Of a DNA stretch of 64,000 nucleotides, positions 23,156 through 33,387 are shown in pieces. Position numbers and translations under genes: made by a program. Origin of the DNA: Anisodus tanguticus (Eukaryota > Streptophyta > Magnoliopsida > Solanales > Solanaceae); contig CM067561.1 in assembly GCA_034509755.1 (NCBI GenBank), positions 5,894,646-5,958,645 of the forward strand. The letters are read 5' to 3'. Position 1 is the stretch's first letter; every line of letters starts with the position of its first letter. The notes beneath the pieces are model-generated. The model made no database searches. It was not told where the DNA came from and saw only the letters and a list, made by a program, of their open reading frames with translations.

Positions 23156-24250
23156 GCTCATTTCTCACTTCTCAGGATGGTTTTTCACAACCACAATGTG
23201 CTTTACACCTGCCTAAGCTAGAACACTAAAAAACCTGACTAAGTATTGGGTTTCGAGGAAGTTCCTACTCAAAAGTTAAAAGTTTTTGTTCTTTCTTCCG
23301 CTCGTCAGAAGTCTGGTTGAGTGAAAGGATGATCATGGACTTTCGTCGTCCCCGTCACTGCTCGAAAAAGGTAATCTTCAATCCTTTTTTTTTCAATCTT
23401 AGCCTTAGTCTCTAATTCTGATTATTATGTGATTGTTTAAGATTATTGAGTGATTAATGTTAGTTGACAAGTTTTAGTTAATGTTAATCACGAATTAGGT
23501 ATTGTAAGTTTAAAATGTCACTACTTAAGCATAGTCATTTAAGTAAATTATTTACAGTCCTTGTTTTATGCATAAAGTGTTTAATTTGTGGATTAGTAAT
23601 ATCTTAATTTAACTTAAAGCATTGTTGAGTTGGTTGCTTAATCTCACCATGATTTGACTCAAAATTAACAGGTATGTAAAGTTAATGTATTGTTGGTTTA
23701 GTACACATTCTTGAATCTTTTCTTGCTAGGCTGCTTTATGAACATATAGTTTCCACTACTTATATTGATTTAGATTATCAGATGGAACTATTTTTTCTGA
23801 ATTGAAACCTATTTTGAATCTTTGGATAACCTTCCTTCATATAAGTTCTGATTTAGGACAAAACATGAGTTAGATTTGAGTTAAGCCGAGTTGAAGAGGT
23901 AGTTCTGAAACATCTTTCAAAATGTATCTAGATATCTTACAGTCCTAAATAGGCATATGTTTTATTCAAATTAGTAAAGCAGAACTCTTTGTTTAACTTA
24001 TGGTTCATTGTCTTTGAAGCCTAGTGTTCTAAACTCATCTGAACTATATCTTGTCTCATTTTGTGTGTTGGATGTTCAAGTCAAGCATTTGTTCTCTTTG
24101 TTTGGGATTTAGTAATAAGCCAAGGTTAATCTCTCATTGATAATATGACTCTTAAGAGGCTTTAGTTTCATCTTTTGATAAGCTTAGGTTAAAATCTTAG
24201 AAAGGTTTAACTTATACATTAATGGTTGTGCATGTATAAATGTGGTTCTA

Positions 24251-24686
24251 TCTTGAGATGGAAAACTTAACCCATGAAATCATAACCCGCCCAACCCATT
24301 CAAGTTTGGACGGGTTATTGACCAGCCCATTTATTATTTCAACCCATTTCAATCCATCAAAATTTGAGTTGACATCTAACCCAAATTAATCCATGAGAAA
24401 TCTATCAAAATATATTTTAAAAATTATCTTTTTATTTGATATGTTATATATCGCCATAATAAAGATTTTTTTTTATTAGGTACTAAAAATTTATAAAAAA
24501 ACAAATAAGACAATTAAAACTTAGTAAGAATTGGGCGGGTTGGGTTTTGACCTACTTTTTTAGCCCATTTCAACCCAACCCATGGCAGTTTAAGCAACAT
24601 TTAGGCGGGTCAATAACCCACCCATTTACTAAATTAACAAATTTTGACCCGCCCAAATTCAACCCAACCTGCCCATTTGCCACCCC
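24251..24686. mobile_element. Small non-autonomous hAT-like element
   Basis: About 436 bases rich in AACCCGCCCAACCCA-type words on one side and GGGCGGGTTGGGTTTTGACC in the middle. The right end GCCCATTTGCCACCCC is a common hAT terminus (complement GGGGTGGCAAATGGGC). The left end GAGATGGAAAAC matches it loosely. Possible 8-bp duplications tggttcta (24243-24250) and tagttctg (24687-24694) agree at 6 of 8. No coding. Confidence 0.6.
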
Positions 24687-26188
24687 TAGTTCTGGCCCAA
24701 TATAGTTGCCTTATGTGTTCACTAGTTTCAATTTCTTTCCATTGTGGATGGTGTTTGTTTGTTTAATATGGAATTGAAACAGAACTTTAGATATGTCCTT
24801 ATTTGAACCTTAGGAGTAACTAATTAAGAGATATGATATTGAAACATGGTCTTTGGTGTATCTGTTGCTTTTTGGTTTCCTTTTTTGTGTTGTCTGTATG
24901 CAAGTGCTCTTTAAAACATATTCAGTTTGCTAAGATTGTCCATGTTCAGTCTTCCTTGAGGGGTTAGGATCTGTCTAGGCCTTAAAGACTTGGACTTAGA
25001 TGTGTGTCTTCATGAGTGTCTATACTTCTAGCCATGAAGGTCTCTTAGATTGTTATGTCTTTCTCTGCAAATGTTTGAGTGTAGTTGGTTGTCTCCTCAC
25101 TTTGTTCTTTCATCAGCTTGTGTAAATCACATCTTTTAATGAAACTAGAGCTTCTGCTTAACCTGTTAGATTGCTTCTACTTATGAATAAATCCTGAGTC
25201 ATTATGCCACTGTAAGGATATTAACCATCTTCTCTTAGTTACGGTGTTTCTATAAAAGAAGATATGTTTTAAAACATTACTAATACATGTCTTAAGATCT
25301 GAAAATGGGGATAAGGAAAAGAAAATCACTTTATGAATACTTCATCATAAAACAGTCTTACCTGAATATTATTCCATGTCAGATGTAGTTTCAACATGTT
25401 CAATTTGTGTTTCTAAGTCATTCCTCTACTCATCCTCTACCCTTCCCTTTCCATAATTGAACTAAGAACCTGTTTGGGGGCATCTGAGAGTCTATTTGCT
25501 ATCTCTAAAATCTATTTCTAATCTAGTTTCCAGTACATTTTTTCTGAGTGTTCATTGATCAAGAGTATTCTATATGAAGCACAATTTTAGCATAATTAAA
25601 GACATTCCTTCAATAGTTGTATTTTCTGATCTGTTTTATTATATTACTTTACCAGCTGAAAGCCGAGGCATGATTTTGGTTTGGTTTAGCCTTCATCGAT
25701 AGCCTGCCATGCCTGAGGTTCTAGAAACCTTTTGATCTTAATGTGGCATCAGAATATAGATAGTGGTAGCCCTCTTTGCTTCCTAGTCTTTCAAAAGTGA
25801 GGTCTAGTCTGATTGTGATCAATCTTTGAGTTTGTTTCTCTTAAAAGCTAAGTGGCCTGATGTCTTTGCTCCCTAATAACTACTTTAAATAATTGACTGC
25901 TAAGTATTCTTTTAAGCTATTGAATTATTAAGAGATGTAATTCTTGATACTCATTCTTTACCCTCCCTCTTTCTTTGCATAATCTGGGGGGTCTCAAAAT
26001 GCAAATGCCATGGTGATGTTTCAAAAGATTGCTGTCATATTGAAGGACTTGAAGTCATGATGCTTGTCCCATTTTTGAGCTACTGTTGTGAAGTAACTGA
26101 TCTGTTTTGAGGAGTGTTTGTTGCATTCTTGAGGCACTTTGATGCTTCACCCTGTGTTGTTCCCAAAGTGCTACAATTTGAAGTAAGT

Positions 26189-28620
26189 TGTTGACACCTA
26201 CTATTGCCCCCTTGAAGGTAAACTTCTACTCTCTATTGTCTCTACTTGGCTGCACTTTTTTTCTACTTGTTGTGTTGCTGGTAGTTATGGTTTCTTGCTC
26301 ACTGTTGCACTGGAGACTTTACTGCACTTTTGGGCTGCGGAGTCTAAGATAAACAGCTGCTATACCTGACCTATTATGGCTATACACTTTAAAGGTGGCC
26401 AGATACTGCATCTCTGGCCATTCTGCTGCTAGTCTTTGTTCCTGCTTTGCTAGCTGGATTTTGAACCCATCCTATGATGCATTATGAGAAATTTGGAGCC
26501 TTCTGTGGATGTAAGCAACTGCTGTATTTTTACCAATTCTCTGATGCCTTCTTTTGGCCATTATGCTATTGTATTTTGGGGTTATGAGTTGCTGCATCAT
26601 TTTTTGTTATTTACTACCATATTTAGCTGCTGGTTCGAAATGTTATACTCCGAAAGGAAGCTACTACATTCATTCAGTTGCTACACTTCATCACTAAAAA
26701 CAGATACTACACTCGATTAGCTTGCTGCATTTTGGGGTTGAATCTGCCGCTATGTTTTGAGATAAAAAAGAAGTGATATTCTGGTCGAAGTATTGTTGTA
26801 GTACTGAGCATGTTTAATTTTCATTACTACTGTATCTTTGAGCATAATTGTTGTTGGTTCCTTAACTAAGAACTGTTGCTTCAATATATTTCTGATATTC
26901 TAATGATTTGAATATGATACTACACTTGGGGCCGATGAGAATGATTTTGAAGCCATGCCATTCCGAAAAGGTTGTCCCTCGGTTTAGGCATTTCGGTTAA
27001 AGGCGATGATGATATGTGCAAATCACAAGATAGAAATTTACGAGCGTAGGGCTATGAACTAGTATGGCTGACAAGCAACCAATAATTACGACCACGAGCT
27101 GGTATGGCTATCAAGCAACTAGCATTCGTTGCCACGACTCAACTCGATTTCTAGCCCAAGGTCAAAACATAAGTCTGAGCCTTCATAATCAAAACTTTCA
27201 AATGTTATGATCTTAGTCCGAAGAAATTTTTTGTTTATATTCATAAACGCCACACCATAGGGTGGCATATCATTTTAACTAACTCTTCTCTCTTCATTTT
27301 TGCGAGGTATAAATAAACAAGTTCGTGAAATACTACAAAGATGAGGTAAGATCTTGGATACTTGGAACTTTCAGATGAAGTATCAGAAAAGAGCAGAATT
27401 ACAAATTAAAGGTCCAAGAAGAATAGGAGATAGGTCTAGCATGACTAGCCTTTCTCTCCTTCCCTATCCTTCTCTTTATTTATTTTTTATGACATAGTAA
27501 ATTGTAATGTTTGTTGTAAATATTGAAACCCATGGTTGGAACTTAGAATGAAGAGGAACCCCATTATTTTCAAAATCGTATCCAACAAAAAGATAAAAAT
27601 ACGGTTCAGTTATTTTTACGTGTAATAAATGATGAAATGATTTTTCTATAAAATAATTTTTAATTGTTAAGATGTGAGTTGGACAAAAAGAACTTTTTGA
27701 CAAGTCTTAGATTTAAAACAATTTCAAAAAATTTATTTTGGGCCAAGCCCACCTAATTAACTTTAAGAAAAAGGAATCTCACTTAAAAGCCCAAGTTGAG
27801 GAGGAGTTCTAAAAGAATAGGGTTGACCTTCTAAAAAATACAAAAAAGATTTTTTTTACAAAAAAAACTTGTATGAAAATCATGGCATATTATTTATATT
27901 TTTCAAAAGATTTTAAAGACATGTAAAGATAAATAGGATACGATATTTGGACTAAATCAAGTTGGACTCTACTCAAAGGAGACTTTGAGTGTGTCTTAGT
28001 TCGAAAAATGAAGTGACTATTTCAAACCTTATATGATTTTTTTTTCCAAACAAATTCAACTATTTTCAATCAAATAAAGCATTTTAGCTCCCAAGGTATT
28101 ATAAAATAAAATTGTGATATGTTTCTAGTGGAGTATTTGAAAGAAATAGATCAATTAGTAGATTGTGTCTCACGCATATATCTTTAATAATTCATATCAT
28201 ATTAAAAAATAAATAAGTAAAAAATACGTTGATTATATCAAATTTGGAGACCCCAATAGTTTTAGTTTCCAAAGATTTCAAAACCAAAATAATGATATGC
28301 TATGACTTTTATTTTTACAAGAATTTAAACACTCTTTTAAGAACTTACTCACAATAAAACATAATACGGAACTCGAAGGTCAACCGTATTCTACGGATCC
28401 TTAATACCGGGGTGTCCAAAACCTTTCAGGGGATCATCAGAACCCTTACCTCAAACTCTGGTCTTCAAAAGATTTTTCATTGTTTTTGAATAAATCTTTT
28501 TAACTTAGTTATCCTAATTTTCCTATAAATTAGGTGGCGAGTCTAAAAAATAATTATCCGAATAGGGTTCCAACAATCTTCTAGTTGCTTTTATGCTTTG
28601 CATAAAAGTGAACTGTAGCA
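26189..28620 (+). repeat. Tat/Ogre-type LTR, longer copy
   Basis: TGTTGACACCTACTATTGCC at the left and ...CTGTAGCA at the right give TG...CA ends. Collinear with 16550-17867, with an extra 927 bases rich in gctgct/ctgctgc words (26342-27270) and an extra 185 bases (28085-28270). At 28621 gypsy protease text begins directly, so the LTR's right flank is gypsy element B. The short frame at 26484-26720 has no family resemblance. Confidence 0.7.
28085..28270. repeat. Small insertion in the longer Tat/Ogre LTR
   Basis: About 185 bases from 'agctcccaaggtatt' to 'ccccaatagttttag' are absent at the matching place in the other LTR copy (about 17527), where 'gcattttgccaaagatt' is continuous. A TTT may be duplicated at the ends. 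No clear inverted termini. Confidence 0.45.
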
Positions 28621-29995
28621 ATACACTTGGTTATATTAGACATGGTTGATTTTGATATTATCTTGGGGATGGATTGATTATCACCGTACCACGTGATTCT
28701 GGACTGTCATGCCAAGATGGTCACTTTAGCAATGCATGGTCTTTCAAGGTTAGAGTGAAGGGGCGCTCCTAGCCCTACTCGTAATATGACCATTTCTTTC
28801 ATCCAGGCTAGGAAGTTGGTAGATAAAGGTTATTTGTCGTACCTAGCTCATATATGGGATACGAGTGCGAAGACTCCTTCCCTCGAGTCAGTTCTGGTAG
28901 TTAATGAGTTCACTGAGGTCTTTTTGTTAGATTTGTCAGGTATGCTGCCAGATAGAGATATTGATTTATGCATTAATCTAAAGCCGGGTACTAGATCCAT
29001 TTCTATTTCCCCGTATCGTATGGCTCCAACAGAGTTGAGAGAGTTGAAGGAGTAGCTTTAGGATCTATTGATTAAGGGTTTCATTCGACCTAGTGTGTCT
29101 CATTGGGGTGCTCTTGTGTTGTTCGTGAAGAAGAAGGATGACACAATGCATATTTGTATCCATTATAGACAGCTGAACAACGTTACCACCAGAAACAAAT
29201 ATCTGATCCCTCGTATTGATGATCTGTTCGACCAGCTTCAGGGTGCTTCTATGTTTTTGAAGATTGATTTGAGGTCCGGGTATCATCAGTTGAAGATTCG
29301 GGCTGAGGATGTTCCCAAGACGGCTTTCCAGACTCATTATGGTCACTATGAGTCCTTGGTGACGTCATTTGGGCTTATCAATGCCCCCGCAGTGTTCATA
29401 GATTTTATGAATGGGATATTCAACCTTTATTTGGACTCATTTGTGATTGTCTTCATTGATGAAATTTTGATCTATTCGAAGAGTCAGGAGGACAACGAGA
29501 AGCATTTGAGTGTGGTTCTTGGGATATTGAAAGAGAAAACGTTGTATGCAAAGTTCTCAAAGTGTAAGTTTTGGCTCAGTTCTGTAGCATTCTTGGGACA
29601 TGTAGTGGTCAAAGAGGTTATTATAGTGGATTTGAAGAAGATAGAGGCAGTCAGGGACTGACATATACCTACTTCAGTGATAGATATTCAGAGCTTCGTG
29701 GGTCTTGCTAGCTACTATCATCAGTTCGTCAAGGGATTCTCTTCTATTGCTTCTCATTTGACGCGGTTTACTCAGAACGAGGTGCCTTTCCTAGTGGTTT
29801 GACGAGTGTGAGAAGAGCTTTCAAAAGATCAAGTCATTTTTGACCATATACCCAATTTTATCCCTTCTAGTGGAAGGGAAGGACTTTACTGTGTAATGTG
29901 ATGATGCAGGAGGGTAAGGTGATAGCTTATGCATCGAGCTATTGTGTTTGCTTTGAAAATTTGGTGCCATTACCTTTATGGAGTTGATTGTGAGG
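28621..29995 (+). pseudogene. Gypsy pol (element B): protease end, reverse transcriptase, RNase H start
   Basis: The copy starts inside the protease (LDMVDFDIILGMD), immediately after the Tat/Ogre LTR. The frame 28786-29055 is the linker (ARKLVDKGYLSYLAHI, PDRDIDLCINLKPGTRSIS). After a stop, RT occupies 29068-29661: GFIRPSVSHWGA, VLFVKKKD, RIDDLFDQLQGA, KIDLRSGYHQLKI, SFGLINAPA. At the active site F-I-D-E (residues 129-132, 29452-29463), the second catalytic Asp is Glu. SKCKFWL and FLGHVV follow. The RNase H segment after 29662 has stops and a deletion and is cut at 29995 by a LINE. Gag and 5' LTR are absent. Confidence 0.9.
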
Positions 29996-31763
29996 GTAAA
30001 GTGATAGCTTAAAAATGACTGTGTTGTTTAATACCATTTTAAGATGGTAAGAATGCCGGAGAATGGATGTGGAGTACAATGATTCCTTTGTACAAGAACA
30101 AAGGTGACATCGACAGTTACAACAACTATATGGGGTATCAAGCTGCTAAGCCACACTATGAGAGTTTGGGAAAGGGTCGTGGAGATGAGGGTGAGAAGAG
30201 GCGTGTCTATTTTTGAGAACCAGTTTAGAAACATGCCGGAGCATTCGACTAAAAAATCCATTCATCTTATTAGGAGGTTGGTGGAGCAATATAGGGAGAG
30301 GAAGAGAGACTTATATATATGGTTTTCATCGACCTCGAGAAGGCATACGACAAAGTCCATAGGGAGGTTTTATGGAGATGTTTGGAGGTTAGAGGTGTAC
30401 CTATGACGTACACTAGGGCGATCAAAGATATGTATGATGGAGCTAAGACTAGGGTACAAACAGTACGAAGAGACTCGGAACACCTTCCAGTGATGATGGG
30501 GCTGCACTAGGGATCAACTCTTAGCCCACTCTTATTTTCCTTGGTGATGGATGGATTGACGTGAAAAATTCAAGGGGAGGTGACATGGTGTATGTTATTC
30601 GCAGATGACATAGTCCCGATTGATGAGCCTCACAGCGGAGTGAATGCTAAGCTGGATGTTTGGAGATAAACTCTGGAGTCTAAAGGGTTCAGGCTGAGTA
30701 GGACCAAGAAAGAATACTTGGATTGCAAGTTCAGTAATGGGAGCGACTATGAAACATGCATGAAGGTGAGGCTTGGTACTCAAGTTATTCCAAAGAAAGG
30801 AACCTTCAAGTAACTCGGGTCTATTATCCAAGGGAATGAAGAGATTGATGACGATGTCACAGATCGTATTGGTGCAGGGTGGATGAAATTGAGGCTCGCA
30901 TTTGGAGTCTTGTGCGATAAAAAGGTGCCACCAAAACTTAAATGCAAGTTCTATAGGGTAGTAGTTAGATCGACTATGTTGTATGGGGCGGAGTGTTGGC
31001 CAGTCAAGACTTCACACAGACAAAAGATGAAAGTTATGGAGATGAGGATACTAAAATATATGTGTGGGCATACAAGGAGGTATAGGATTAGAAATAATGA
31101 AATCCGGGATAGAGTGGGAGTGGCCTCAGTAGAGGATAAGATGTAGGAAGCGAGGGTGAGATGGTTCGGACATGTGCAGCGGAGAGGAACAAATGCCCCA
31201 ACACGGAGGTGTGAGAGGTTGGCTATAGACGGGTTCAGAAGGGGTAGAGGTAGGCCGAAGAAGTATTGGGGAGAGGTGATTAGATGGGATATGGCACAGG
31301 TGCAACTTATTAAGGACATGACCTTAGATAGGGGTTGTGGAAGACACAAATTAGGGTAGAAGGGTAGTAGGTAGTTGAGTGTAGTCATACTTATGCTTAC
31401 ATACTGGTAGTTGTAGTGTTATTATTGTAGCCCTGCTTAGCCTATCATACTAGTAGGCGCAATATTATTGTATAGTCCCCTGTTGCTGTTGTATGTTTTT
31501 TCATGTACTTTGTTTATCTTATTTATCTACGTTAGTTACTACTTCTTTTTTCAAAATATTTTATCATGACTTATTCGCTTTTGTTACTCTCATTTTCATA
31601 CTATCATTTTTCTTCCTTTGCTTGTGCTTATGATTTGTCTTGAGCCGAGGGTCTTTCGGAAATAGCCTCTCTACTTACTAAGGTAGAGGTAAGGTCTATG
31701 TACACTCTACCCTTCCCAGACCCCACATTATGGGACTTCACTGGGTATGTTATTGTTGTTGTA
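29996..31763 (+). mobile_element. 5'-truncated RTE LINE inserted in gypsy RNase H
   Basis: Plus-strand copy of the LINE at 12267-15166. It starts just before the RT motif (LFN..., then EWMWSTMI) and ends with TTGTTGTTGTA at 31763. Flanks TGTGAGG (29989-29995) and TATGAGG (31765-31771) look like a short target duplication, and gypsy text resumes in register with RNase H. Its first 17 bases copy gypsy DNA from 80 bases upstream. Confidence 0.85.
30010..31358 (+). pseudogene. RTE LINE reverse transcriptase and C-terminus (second copy)
   Basis: Broken frames read NNYxGIKLLSHTMRVWERVVEM (30116 onward), HLIRRLVEQYRERKRDL, VFIDLEKAYDKV (30320 onward), MYDGAKTRV, a GLHxGSTLSP motif whose Gln codon is a stop, and CMLFADDIV with the catalytic FADD at 30598-30609. 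The C-terminal part is well preserved: MKLRLAFGVLCDKK, RSTMLYGAECWPVKTSH, MRILKYMCGHTRR (30883-31146), then RWFGHVQRRGTNAPTRRCERL and GRGRPKKYW (31156-31358). The GRGRP word is AT-hook-like. Several stops make it inactive. Confidence 0.88.
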
Positions 31764-33387
31764 TTATGAGGTGAATACTGATCACCGTAGCCTTTAGCAT
31801 GTGTTAAAACAAAGGGATTTGAATTCTAAACTGCGTTGGTGGATGAAGTTACTAAAAGGTTATGGCATAACTATTTTGTACCATCATGTATGGCCAATAT
31901 GGTGGTGGATGCCTTGAGCCGAAAGGCAGTCAGTATGAGGAGTTTAGCTCGCTTAATTTTTTCTAAGCATTCTTTGGCATTAGAGGTTCAGTCCTTAGCC
32001 AACTGTTTCATAAGGCTTGATATTTCAAATTCGGGTAGGATTCTGGCTTGTGTTGAGGCGAGGTCATCTCTTTTGGAGCAGATTAGGACCCACTAGTATG
32101 ATGATCTAAAGTGGTGCAAAATTAGGGATAAAGAGATGAGTGGTGAAGCCAAGGAGGTTGTGATTGATACTGGGGGGTGTTGAGGATCAATGATAGAGTG
32201 TGTGTTTCTCGAATTGGTGATTTGACTAGATTGATTATGGAGGAGGCCCACAACTCTAGGTATTTGATTCATTCATATGCTACTAAGATGTACTATGACT
32301 TAAAGTAGCACTATTGGTGAGGTTGGATGAAGAGAGACATTGTTGAGTTAGTGTCTTAGTGTCAGAATTGTTAGCAGGTTAAGTATGAGCACCAGCGACC
32401 CGGTGGTTTGACTTAGAGGATGCCTATTCCCGTAGGGAAGTGGGATAGGATTTCCATGGATTTTGTTGTTCGGTTTCCCAAGACTTTAGACCAATTTGAT
32501 GCTATTGGGGTCATTGTTGATAGGTTGACCAAGTCCGCGCATTTCATTCTGGTCCAGAAAAATTACAATTCGGAGAAGTTGGCTATGATTTATGTTCGTG
32601 AGATTGTTTGTCTCCATAATGTCACTATTTCTATTATTTCAAATAGGGCTACATAGTTTACTTCCTATTTCTGGCGGACTTTGCAAAAGTAGTTGGGTAT
32701 TCACTTAGATCTTAGTACAACAGTTCACCCTCAGACGGATGGTCAGTCGGAACAGACTATTCAAGTTTTGGAGGATATGTTATGAGCCTGTGTGTTGATT
32801 TTTATGGTAATTGGGTCCAGTTCGTACCTTTTACAGAGTTTGCGTACAACAATAACTATTACTTCAGCATCGATATGCTGCCATTTGAGGCTTTGTATGG
32901 TAGGAGGTGTCATTCTCCTATTGGGTGATTTGATGCATTTGAGGTTTGTCCTTGGGGTACCGACTTGTTAAGAGACTCCTTAGAGAAGGTGAAGGCTATC
33001 CAGGATAAGCTCCGGGCAGGTCAGAGTAGGCAGAAAGAGTATGCGCACCAGAAGGTCCGATATATGGAGTTTATAGTTGGTGACAGGGTTCTATTGAAGG
33101 TCTCACCTATGAAGGCTGTGATGAGGTTCGACAAGAGAGGGAAGTTGAGTTTGAGGTATATCAGATCTTTTGATATTCTTCAGAGGGTTGGTGATATGAC
33201 ATATGAGTTGGCTCTGCCACCAGATCTTTAAGGTGTTCATCCGGTTTTCCATGAGTCTATGCTGAAGAAATACCATGCAGAAGGTTCTTATCTCTTCAGT
33301 TTTCCTGATTTGTTTACTACTTTTGGTACGTTTCCCCTTTTTGTTTCTCTCCGTTTGAGGATGAACATTTGTGTAATTGATATATGA
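31764..33387 (+). pseudogene. Gypsy pol (element B): RNase H end, integrase, C-terminal domain
   Basis: RNase H ends with TDHRSLQHV-type text (31780-31860) and a YALSRKA-like word, VDALSRKAVSM (31900). Integrase is heavily stopped until 32420, then clear: GKWDRISMDFVVRFPKT with the first catalytic Asp, VDRLTKSAHF, SIISNRAT where the usual second catalytic Asp is Asn, and HPQTDGQSEQTIQ with the Glu present. The frame 32965-33231 carries the C-terminal part: RQKEYAHQKVR, VGDRVLLKVSPMK, KRGKLSLRYI. It ends with HPVFHESMLKKYH. No chromodomain is recognisable. The motif GAGGATGAACATT precedes the LTR. Confidence 0.88.

Larger units (their letters stand above)
23128..26188 (+). other. Orphan promoter, leader and intron-like region without coding
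   Basis: A TATA-type word CTATAAATATAGG lies at 23143-23155. It is followed by a C/T-rich leader and, at 23370, GGTAATCTTC with T-rich DNA beyond it, which looks like a 5' splice site opening into a plant intron. From 23400 to 26188 the strand is T-rich and free of long frames, again intron-like. A small hAT-like element (24251-24686) sits inside. This could be internal DNA of the Tat/Ogre element whose LTR begins at 26189, the remnant of another LTR, or a captured host promoter; the sequence does not decide. No exon downstream was recognised. Confidence 0.35.

Noticed and set aside
26484..26720. Possible small secreted protein in the longer Tat/Ogre LTR
   Set aside because: The segment is absent from the other LTR copy and shows no domain or codon signal.
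32965..33387. Chromodomain at the integrase C-terminus of element B
   Set aside because: The text after KYH is short and runs straight to the pre-LTR motif; no aromatic-cage pattern is visible.
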